From an uncultured Collinsella sp. (GTDB taxonomy: Bacteria; Actinomycetota; Coriobacteriia; Coriobacteriales; Coriobacteriaceae): a stretch of 49,777 nt of DNA. The stretch is from contig CAAEEX010000082.1 of NCBI GenBank assembly GCA_900755005.1, positions 1 to 49,777 of the forward strand, written 5' to 3'. Shown here piece after piece: positions 1-5,712 of this stretch (position 1 is the first letter of the stretch; every line of letters begins with the position of its first letter). Below the pieces are notes generated by a model that was not told the origin of the DNA, did no database searches, and worked only from the letters and a program-made list of their open reading frames with translations. The translations under genes were made by a program, and so were the position numbers.

Positions 1-2
1 CG

Positions 3-149
3 CAGTATCCGGTTCTCAAGGTGCACGCCTGGCGGCTGGTCCGGTCCGACCGGGCCGCGCGGCAAGGAGATATATTGCCAGACCGCGAAGCCTTGTGGGA
101 CGTCAATTCCACTCTTCACAAGTCCTACACAACATATCGCTTTCTATAG
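3..149 (+). CDS. possible C-terminal end of a gene entering from the left
   Basis: Frame 3 is open from the window edge to a TAG at 147-149. It encodes 48 residues of ordinary, Trp- and Arg-containing composition, including the stretch WRLVRSDRAARQGD and then LPDREALWDVN. Frame 2 is also open to about 234, so an open frame alone is weak evidence. I prefer frame 3 because the composition is more protein-like and two stem-loops begin at its stop codon. I do not recognise the family. The AT-rich stretch from about 182 to 280 holds nothing I can name. Confidence 0.3.
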   Translation, partial: QYPVLKVHAWRLVRSDRAARQGDILPDREALWDVNSTLHKSYTTYRFL

Positions 150-181
150 CTAATAGAAAGACTGGTGCGGATCTTCCGCAC
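140..181. other. two adjacent stem-loops after the left-edge reading frame
   Basis: Positions 140-147 pair perfectly with 153-160 (8 bp, 5-nt loop). Positions 165-170 pair with 176-181 (6 bp, 5-nt loop). Neither is followed by a T-run on the plus strand, so they are not classic terminators. They may stabilise or process the 3' end of the gene to the left. Confidence 0.35.
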
Positions 182-280
182 GTATCAGATGATGACCCTT
201 TGGTTCAGGAATATATAGAGATCGGTCACCTGTAAGTGTCTATCTACCCGCGCTTTTAGCAATGTAAACCGCGCTTCAGA

Positions 281-317
281 TAAAAAGAGGGAGCGCCGCG
301 CACAACGCGACACTCCC
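281..317 (-). terminator. intrinsic terminator of infC-rpmI-rplT
   Basis: Read on the minus strand, 317-306 pairs with 300-289 over 12 bp. Two of the pairs are G-U, which fit only in the minus-strand RNA. The loop is 5 nt and a U-rich tail follows at 286-282. It lies about 20 nt past the rplT stop. The wobble pattern shows that the terminator works in the minus direction. Confidence 0.85.
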
Positions 318-338
318 CTAGCGATTCAAGAGAATCTA

Positions 339-698
339 TTAGGCTTCGAGAGCCTTCTTGGCGATGGTAGCCAGCTCGTTGAAGGACTCGATGTCCTCGT
401 AAGCCATCTGAGCCAGGACCTTGCGGTCGAGCTCGATGCCGGCAACCTTCAGGCCGTGCATGAACTGAGAGTAAGAAATATCGTTCAGGCGAGCAGCAGC
501 GTTGATACGAGTGATCCAGAGAGAACGAATCTCGCGCTTCTTGTTGCGGCGATCACGATACTGATACTGCAGGGAGTGCTGGACCTGCTCTTTAGCATGC
601 TTGTAAGTACGCGAAGCGGCACCGTAGTAACCCTTCGCACGGTGCATAACGGTACGGCGCTTCTTCTTGGCGGCAACAGCGCGCTTAATACGTGCCAT
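339..698 (-). CDS. rplT: 50S ribosomal protein L20
   Basis: L20 is an early-assembly protein of the large ribosomal subunit that binds 23S rRNA. In many bacteria it also represses its own operon by binding the leader mRNA. The 119-residue product has the family's normal length. It starts MARIKRAVAAKKKRR and has the conserved basic N-terminal tail (GYYGAASRTYKHAKEQV) followed by the globular half with RSLWITRINAA. It is the last gene of the infC-rpmI-rplT operon, 45 nt after rpmI, and a strong terminator follows. Nothing is missing or unusual. Confidence 0.98.
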   Translation of the reverse strand: MARIKRAVAAKKKRRTVMHRAKGYYGAASRTYKHAKEQVQHSLQYQYRDRRNKKREIRSLWITRINAAARLNDISYSQFMHGLKVAGIELDRKVLAQMAYEDIESFNELATIAKKALEA

Positions 699-743
699 GT
701 TCTATCAACTCCTAGATGGTAAAACGAAAACGGGAACGCGAAC

Positions 744-935
744 TTAGGCGAGACGCGACTTGATGACCTTGCGGTCGGCAGCGGCGATCTCGGTCTCCTG
801 ACGGAAGCCACGCTTACGCTTGGTGGACTTCTTGCTCAGGATGTGGCTCTTGAAAGCCTTGGCGCGCATAAGCTTGCCGGTACCAGTCTTGCGGAAACGC
901 TTCTTGGTGCCGCTGTGGGACTTCATCTTAGGCAT
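744..935 (-). CDS. rpmI: 50S ribosomal protein L35
   Basis: This is a small basic protein of the large ribosomal subunit, 63 residues long. The start MPKMKSHSGTKKRFRKTG and the Lys/Arg-rich centre (HILSKKSTKRKR) are family signatures. It sits 32 nt after the infC stop and 45 nt before rplT, in the standard infC-rpmI-rplT order, and is almost certainly co-transcribed with both. The start is unambiguous, with GGAG upstream of the ATG on the minus strand. Confidence 0.97.
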   Translation of the reverse strand: MPKMKSHSGTKKRFRKTGTGKLMRAKAFKSHILSKKSTKRKRGFRQETEIAAADRKVIKSRLA

Positions 936-967
936 GAAATACTCCTTAATCGGTTACAGAACACTAG

Positions 968-1522
968 TTACTTGCTATCGCTTGCCGCTTTATCCTCATC
1001 GAAGGCGCCCTTAATCGGGGCGAGCAGCATAAGCATGTTACGGCCTTCCATCTTAGGCTTGGACTCGACCGTAGCGTAAGGCTTGAGATCCTCGGCGAGA
1101 CGCTCGAGAACGTTAAGGCCCTGCTCCGGGTGAGCCATCTCACGGCCGCGGAACATGATGGTGATCTTAACGCGTGCGCCCTTCTTGAGGAAGCGCAGAA
1201 CGTGACCCTTCTTGGTCTCGTAGTCGCCAACGTCGATCTTGGGTCGGAACTTCATTTCCTTGACCTCGACCTTGGACTGGTTCTTACGAGCAGCCTTGGC
1301 CTTCATGGCCTGCTGGTACTTGAACTTACCGTAGTCCATGACCTTGCAGACCGGCGGCTCCGCGTTGGGAGCGATCTCGACTAGGTCGAGACCCTGATCG
1401 TCGGCGACGCGCTGGGCATCGCGGATGGCGAACAGGCCGAGCTGAGAGCCATCGACGCCAATCAAACGACACGAAGATGCAGTGATCTCGTCGTTGATGC
1501 GGGTGTCATCAGACTTAGCTAT
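968..1522 (-). CDS. infC: translation initiation factor IF-3, probable AUA start codon
   Basis: IF-3 binds the 30S subunit, keeps 50S off and checks the start codon-initiator tRNA match. The product has the N-terminal RINDEI motif, the linker with EPPVCKVMDYGKF, and the C-terminal RNA-binding domain with VKEMKFRP and FRGREMAH. An in-frame ATG exists at 1537-1535, but the ribosome-binding site GGAGGT overlaps it and nothing SD-like lies upstream. The same GGAGGT is followed after 7 nt by ATA at 1522-1520, giving a 184-residue protein. In E. coli infC starts at AUU and IF-3 represses its own translation by rejecting that codon. An AUA start would give the same loop, so I chose it. N-terminal sequencing would settle the start. 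Confidence 0.9.
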   Translation of the reverse strand: MAKSDDTRINDEITASSCRLIGVDGSQLGLFAIRDAQRVADDQGLDLVEIAPNAEPPVCKVMDYGKFKYQQAMKAKAARKNQSKVEVKEMKFRPKIDVGDYETKKGHVLRFLKKGARVKITIMFRGREMAHPEQGLNVLERLAEDLKPYATVESKPKMEGRNMLMLLAPIKGAFDEDKAASDSK

Positions 1523-1540
1523 TTTCCCTACCTCCATTCA

Positions 1541-1575
1541 TAAAAAAATAACCCGGCGCTTCTCAGCAACCAGGT
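1541..1575 (-). terminator. leader terminator (attenuator) directly before infC
   Basis: On the minus strand, positions 1575-1566 pair with 1560-1552. The stem has about nine base pairs, one bulged U, two G-U pairs and a GAGA loop. Then comes UUA and seven U's at 1548-1542. This is an intrinsic terminator lying inside the infC leader, ending only about 20 nt before the proposed start codon. A terminator there makes sense only if readthrough is controlled. Control by L20 or IF-3, or by translation, is inferred. Confidence 0.6.
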
Positions 1576-1588
1576 CGTACACATAGAC

Positions 1589-1607
1589 TTCCTCGATTTG
1601 AGGAAGG
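1589..1607 (-). promoter_or_regulatory. infC leader stem-loop
   Basis: Positions 1607-1601 and 1595-1589 form a perfect 7-bp stem with a 5-nt loop on the minus strand, about 14 nt upstream of the leader terminator. Together the two structures make up a structured 5' leader for infC. The hairpin may be an L20-binding element or an anti-terminator partner. I cannot decide between these from sequence alone. Confidence 0.45.
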
Positions 1608-1740
1608 GAATCTAAGTTGTATGACCAGTCAGCTGCTCATTGGCGCCAAAAGGTGGGAACCCTCAGGTTCCTCTTTAGGGCATTGCGGGAACAACGCCTT
1701 GCGAATAATAACACGTACAGCACGTTATCACATTACGTAC

Positions 1741-1807
1741 ACGAAAAAGGGGCCGCAACCCCCTTGAACGCTCGCTTGCATGAATGGTGCCCGAGGCGAG
1801 ACTCGAA
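1741..1807 (-). repeat. copy of the tRNA-Leu 3' end with its terminator
   Basis: This 67-nt segment nearly duplicates 1924-1991, differing at only a few positions. It contains the terminator hairpin with its T-run, the spacer, the encoded CCA, the acceptor 3' strand and part of the T-arm of the tRNA. The rest of a tRNA is absent. A tRNA 3' end repeated next to the real gene is the usual mark of an attachment-site duplication from a tRNA-targeting integrase. Here only about 116 nt separate the copies, so any element has been lost or was never large. The spacer 1808-1923 has several short palindromes, the clearest being a 9-bp stem at 1869-1877/1881-1889. Confidence 0.65.
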
Positions 1808-1923
1808 GGGCCTTCGCTTCGCGAAGTCCCGGGCTTCGGGCGCGTGGCGCCCTCGCCACGCTCCGCTACAAACAGGCCACAGGCCTGTTTGCTTAACGCT
1901 CCGCGCGCTCACGCGAGTTCGGC

Positions 1924-1991
1924 ACGAAAAAGGGGGCCTTGACCCCCTTGAACGCTCACTTGCATGTATGGTGCCCGAGGCGAGACTCGAA
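1924..1991 (-). repeat. native copy of the tRNA-Leu 3' end repeat
   Basis: This is the copy attached to the intact tRNA. It pairs with 1741-1807 as a direct repeat. The identity covers the terminator, CCA end, acceptor strand and start of the T-arm, and ends inside the T-stem/loop. That is where the crossover site of a tRNA-targeting integrase would typically lie. Confidence 0.6.
1927..1949 (-). terminator. terminator of tRNA-Leu
   Basis: On the minus strand, a 5-bp G/C-only stem (1947-1943 with 1936-1932) is followed by five U's at 1931-1927, about 20 nt beyond the CCA end. Confidence 0.7.
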
Positions 1992-2055
1992 CTCGCACGT
2001 TGTTGCCAACGGTGGATTTTGAGTCCACTGCGTCTGCCAATTCCGCCACTCGGGC
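1969..2055 (-). tRNA. tRNA-Leu(CAA)
   Basis: A class II tRNA on the minus strand. The acceptor arm is 2055-2049 with 1979-1973, the discriminator base is A and the CCA end is genome-encoded (1971-1969). The anticodon loop is CTCAAAA on a GTGGA/TCCAC stem, giving anticodon CAA, which reads UUG. The long variable arm (CGTTGGCAACAACG) is typical of leucine tRNAs, and the T-loop is TTCGAGT. All arms pair well, so it should be functional. Confidence 0.95.
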
Positions 2056-2094
2056 ACGCAATGCGTGAGTTAGTTTATCACAGCTTTCTACCGA

Positions 2095-3528
2095 TTAGTC
2101 CGAAAATGGAACTTCGAGCATTTCGATGAGTTCGACCGTGCGGAGCATCTCGCGCCGACGGCATCCGCGACCGTCGACCGAAGCCTCACCCATCTGGTTA
2201 TCGTAAGGGTCCTCGCGCATGCCGTCGAAAGAGGGCTCAAACTCTGCCTGGAATCGATTGTTGGCCACCATACGCCACGGGTCGAGATTGCCAAAGTAGT
2301 GACGGCGGCGCCACTCCTCCCCCATCCTGCGAGCAGAAGATCCAAATGACACGTCGGCGTTGAGCCATCCGGTCTGCGGCGTATAGAACTCTGCCCAGTC
2401 GTGCGACCCCACCGAATCGGGCGCAACATACAGGCCGCTCTGCCAACGGGCAGGCACGCCCGCGATACGGCACATGGTGATAAACGTGAGCGCCATAACG
2501 CCGCAATCGCCGCGGAGCGAATGCGCGCAGTCATCGGCAATAGATCCCAAAAGCAAGTACGGCGGCTGATAGCGATAGTCGATGTACTGCGTCAGGTAAT
2601 CATAGATAGCACGGGCGCGATCGAGCGGATCCTCGAGCCCGTCAATGACACGGGCTGTCAGCTGCTGTAGATACGGCGTGAATGCAATGTGCGGACGGTC
2701 CTCGGAGGTGTCCACGGGCAGTGGCGCGTCCATGCAAGGATGCACCGGAAGCGCACCCCCATAGACATCACGATAAGCGGCATCAATTTGATAGCGATAG
2801 GTCACCGAGAATGAGCGCTCACTCGAAGAAGACCACGAGGCGGTACGCGCCGAAGCATTCGCGGGGGCAACAGCACCCTCCGGCGTCATATCGAGAACCT
2901 CGATATGAGATTGTTGACGACAGGCGGCGGCAACGGGTAGCCACGCGCGAACGGTCTCCCCTTCCAGAGCGCCGGGGACAGACACGGACGCTTTAAGCGT
3001 AATGACGCGAGCCAATCCGTTTTGTGACTCCATCTCCTTGAGCATCTCGTTGCGCAGTGCTATTCCGTCCGTAGAATCGGGCCGCATGCCGGGAACCTCT
3101 TTGGGATATACGCGAAGCGAATCGAGGAAGTTGTCGAGAACGAACAGCTCGCCATCGATAAAGCGCCAGTCAATACGCTTACGATTAATCAGGTCATCAA
3201 ACTGCTCTTCGGTAAACTCTGGCCACTCCTCGCGAATCATCGCAATAGCCTGGTCGCGCGACACCGAAAAATGAAGCGGCGTCTCGAGCATGCGATACCG
3301 CTCGGCACGAACACAAGCAGCCAGCGAAGGCTCGGGGTTCTGCTCCAAAAGGCGATCGCAGGCAGCAACAGCCTGCGTCAAATACCCCGCATCCTTAAGA
3401 CGAAGAATCTCGGGCGGTAGCCCAATATCGAGATGGCGAAAATCATCACAGCAGACATCAACAGAGCAACCAACAGGACCTTCGTCAATAACCTTCCCAT
3501 CCGAAGGCAGCACATTAATAACAGCCAT
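2095..3528 (-). CDS. transglutaminase-like domain protein
   Basis: A 477-residue protein whose C-terminal third carries a transglutaminase-like cysteine protease/peptidase fold. The catalytic Cys is in RGDCGVMALTFITMCR, followed by RIAGVPARWQSG, the catalytic His in SHDWAEFY, and the third residue in GWLNADVSFG. The N-terminal 300 residues are acidic with a short helical repeat-like start (AVAACDRLLEQNPEPSLAACVRAERYR) and are not recognised. No signal peptide is visible, so it is probably cytoplasmic. Two in-frame starts are possible: GTG at 3546 and ATG at 3528. The ATG has TTGGAG 7 nt upstream and is preferred. The gene stands alone, and its substrate is unknown. Confidence 0.8.
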   Translation of the reverse strand: MAVINVLPSDGKVIDEGPVGCSVDVCCDDFRHLDIGLPPEILRLKDAGYLTQAVAACDRLLEQNPEPSLAACVRAERYRMLETPLHFSVSRDQAIAMIREEWPEFTEEQFDDLINRKRIDWRFIDGELFVLDNFLDSLRVYPKEVPGMRPDSTDGIALRNEMLKEMESQNGLARVITLKASVSVPGALEGETVRAWLPVAAACRQQSHIEVLDMTPEGAVAPANASARTASWSSSSERSFSVTYRYQIDAAYRDVYGGALPVHPCMDAPLPVDTSEDRPHIAFTPYLQQLTARVIDGLEDPLDRARAIYDYLTQYIDYRYQPPYLLLGSIADDCAHSLRGDCGVMALTFITMCRIAGVPARWQSGLYVAPDSVGSHDWAEFYTPQTGWLNADVSFGSSARRMGEEWRRRHYFGNLDPWRMVANNRFQAEFEPSFDGMREDPYDNQMGEASVDGRGCRRREMLRTVELIEMLEVPFSD

Positions 3529-3642
3529 ACCAAAACTCCAAGTCACTAGAACGCTTGAAGCCCATTGTAGCGAGATAAAAAGAAAGCCCCAACAAGGGAG
3601 CCATCAACACCGCTGAACGGTAACCATATAACTAAAATCAGA

Positions 3643-3822
3643 CCAGTAACCCTGTAGCAAGTTAACAAAGGAGGCCCCGTTTCCCCGGAGCTGTTTCCGT
3701 CGCGCGACTTCTGGCAAAGCCAGTAGCCATCTTAATTCAGCCCAGTAACCCTGTAGCGAGTTAACGAAGGAGGCCCCGTTTCCCCGGAGCTGATTCCGTC
3801 GCGCGACTTCTGGCGAAGCCAG
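3643..3822. repeat. two 81-bp direct repeats, 99-bp period
   Basis: Positions 3643-3723 and 3742-3822 are nearly identical 81-nt copies separated by 18 nt. Each begins CCAGTAACCCTGTAGC and ends in a small hairpin (CTGGC/GCCAG). They lie in the 337-nt non-coding gap between fba and the transglutaminase-like gene, and no reading frame uses them. They may belong to a genome-wide intergenic repeat family. Confidence 0.85.
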
Positions 3823-3862
3823 GTGAGCGCGAGGGAAACAGCGTAGGGGAAACGGGGCCTCC
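3769..3862. repeat. 17-bp perfect inverted repeat downstream of fba
   Basis: Positions 3769-3785 are perfectly complementary to 3846-3862. Inside the loop, GGAAACAGC matches the complement of a segment in the first direct repeat, and a CTGGC/GCCAG hairpin sits at 3810-3822. The structure ends 21 nt after the fba stop, so it would fold at the 3' end of fba mRNA. There is no U-tract at the stem base. It could be a 3' stabiliser, a Rho-linked end or a palindromic repeat element. Confidence 0.7.
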
Positions 3863-3883
3863 GGCGGGAAGTTAAACCGCTAC

Positions 3884-4750
3884 TTACGCCTTGTTGACGG
3901 AGCCAAACTCCTCCATGAGCTCCTTGGTGCGGGCAACGATGTTGTCGCGACCAGGCTTGAGGAGCTTGCGGGGGTCAAAGCCCTTGCCCTGCTGATCCTT
4001 GCCAGCCTCGATGTACTCGCGGACGCCCTTGGCGAAGACGAGCTGCAGGTCGGTGTTGACGTTGATCTTGGAGATGCCCAGGGAGATGGCCTTCTTGATC
4101 TGATCCTCGGGGATGCCGGTGCCACCGTGCAGAACGAGGGGCAGGTCACCGGTCTGGGCCTTAATCTCGCCCAGACGCTCGAAGGAAAGGCCAGCCCAGT
4201 CGGCGGGGTACACGCCGTGGATGTTGCCGATGCCGCAGGCGAGGAAGTCGACACCCAGGTCAGCGATCTGCTTGCACTCAGCAGGATCAGCGAGCTCGCC
4301 GCTGGAGGTCACGCCGTCCTCGGTGCCGCCGATGCCGCCGACCTCGGCCTCGATGGACATGCCCTTGGAGTGGGCAAGCTCAACGAGCTCCTTGGTGCGG
4401 TCGAGGTTAAGCTGGAAGGTCTCCTCGTGAGAGCCGTCATACATGATGGACGTGAAGCCGGCCTCGATGCACTTGAAGCAGTCCTCGTAAGAACCGTGAT
4501 CGAGGTGAAGGGCGACGGGAACGGTAACGCCCGTGGCCTCGACGGCAGCCTTGACCATGTCGGCGCAGACCTTGAAACCGCCCATCCACTTAGCGGCACC
4601 AGCGGTGCACTGAAGGATCAGCGGAGACTTGGCCTCCTCGGCGGCCTGGAGAATAGCCAGGGTCCACTCGAGGTTGTTGGTGTTGAAGGCACCAAGACCG
4701 TACTTGCCGGCCTCGGCCTTCTTGAGCATGTCTGCTGCGTTGACGAGCAT
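3884..4750 (-). CDS. fba: class II fructose-bisphosphate aldolase
   Basis: Splits fructose-1,6-bisphosphate into glyceraldehyde-3-phosphate and dihydroxyacetone phosphate in glycolysis, and the reverse in gluconeogenesis, using zinc. Family marks are LGAFNTNNLEW near the N-terminus, the zinc ligands in LHLDHGSYEDC, YDGSHEE, the EVGGIGG segment, GNIHGVY, VLHGGTGIP and KINVNTDLQ. The frame stays open upstream to 4846, but AGGAGG lies 8 nt before the ATG at 4750. The resulting 288 residues match the usual FbaA length. The gene is monocistronic, with repeat elements on its 3' side and an AT-richer promoter region at about 4790-4900. Confidence 0.95.
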   Translation of the reverse strand: MLVNAADMLKKAEAGKYGLGAFNTNNLEWTLAILQAAEEAKSPLILQCTAGAAKWMGGFKVCADMVKAAVEATGVTVPVALHLDHGSYEDCFKCIEAGFTSIMYDGSHEETFQLNLDRTKELVELAHSKGMSIEAEVGGIGGTEDGVTSSGELADPAECKQIADLGVDFLACGIGNIHGVYPADWAGLSFERLGEIKAQTGDLPLVLHGGTGIPEDQIKKAISLGISKINVNTDLQLVFAKGVREYIEAGKDQQGKGFDPRKLLKPGRDNIVARTKELMEEFGSVNKA

Positions 4751-4944
4751 AAAAGAAACCTCCTGTAAGGTTGCTCCGATAACGCCTGAGATTTTACCAC
4801 GGCGCACCCGAGCATAAACGTTCGTTTGTTCACGAATATCGTCCAAACAGACTTTTTTGACCGTTTGCCCTACGAAATCGACCCGTTGGGGAAAAATAGC
4901 TTGACGTTTGGACGCTTCTCGTGCTTCAAAAGCCGACTATTAAG

Positions 4945-5628
4945 CTAAATCTGCATGAAAGGGTTCTGCATGAGCTCGCGTGCCATGGTGGTCGAATCGC
5001 CATGACCGGTTAGGCAAACGGTATCGGGCGGGAGAAGCCGGGCGAGCTTGGAGAGCGAGCGCAGAATTGCCGCCTCGTCTCCTCCAGAAAGATCGGTGCG
5101 GCCGTGCCCACCCGGAAACAGGGTGTCGCCCACAAAGGCAATGTTCCCCTGCTCGGTGGCAGCAAACAAGACGATCCCGCCCGGCGTATGCCCTGGCGTC
5201 TCGATCACCTGCAGGTAGATATCGCCCACCTCGATAGCATCTCCCTCGGCGAGCAGGCGAGTCGGCTCCCCGGGGTCAGGCGTCTCAATGCCCCACATAG
5301 CTCGCTGTTCCTCGATGTTCGCATGCGGCACCGCCACATCCTTAGCACACAGCTCATACTGGCAGCCCTCGCCAACGGTGGTTCGCACGCCTGCAACACC
5401 ACCAACATGATCGGCATGGCCATGAGTGCATACGGCGCCAAACACGCGTACGCCGGGATGCTCGGCTCGGATATGCTCCATCAAGCGCTCTCCTTCCCAT
5501 GCGGGGTCGATAATCACGCACTCATTGTCCGAAATAACAGCATAGCTATTGGTCTGAATGGGACCGTTTACGAGCGTCTCGATCTCGACCGATCCCTTGG
5601 GAGTTAAATCCAAGGACACAGCACTCAT
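4945..5628 (-). CDS. MBL-fold metallo-hydrolase, glyoxalase II-like
   Basis: A 227-residue metallo-beta-lactamase fold hydrolase. The metal-binding motif is THGHADH at about residue 68. The further ligands are in ETPGHTPGG, in FVGDTLF followed by GRTD, and in LTGHGDST near the C-terminus. This pattern fits the glyoxalase II/YcbL-like branch, which hydrolyses thioesters such as S-lactoylglutathione analogues, but the substrate cannot be read from sequence. It lies 84 nt after rel on the same strand, with a 12-bp hairpin in between, so it may be partly co-transcribed with rel. GGAGAGGG precedes the ATG. Confidence 0.85.
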   Translation of the reverse strand: MSAVSLDLTPKGSVEIETLVNGPIQTNSYAVISDNECVIIDPAWEGERLMEHIRAEHPGVRVFGAVCTHGHADHVGGVAGVRTTVGEGCQYELCAKDVAVPHANIEEQRAMWGIETPDPGEPTRLLAEGDAIEVGDIYLQVIETPGHTPGGIVLFAATEQGNIAFVGDTLFPGGHGRTDLSGGDEAAILRSLSKLARLLPPDTVCLTGHGDSTTMARELMQNPFMQI

Positions 5629-5648
5629 GTCCCTCTCCTCTCTATAGA

Positions 5649-5676
5649 ACTCGAGGCATCAAACGATGCCTCGAGT
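5649..5676 (-). terminator. 12-bp hairpin between rel and the MBL hydrolase gene
   Basis: Positions 5649-5660 pair perfectly with 5665-5676 across a 4-nt loop. On the minus strand, the direction of rel, only a short weak U-stretch follows. It is either a leaky terminator or an intercistronic processing and stability hairpin. Confidence 0.5.
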
Positions 5677-5712
5677 GTAGCGAATATCGATAATGTGGCA
5701 CGTTCGTCGTGA

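Noticed and set aside
1741..1807. A second tRNA gene
   Set aside because: Only the 3' third of a tRNA is present. D-arm, anticodon arm and 5' acceptor strand are missing, so it is listed as a repeat.
1617..2129. A 170-codon plus-strand frame before the transglutaminase-like gene
   Set aside because: It runs through tRNA-Leu and both repeat copies on the opposite strand, so it cannot be a gene.
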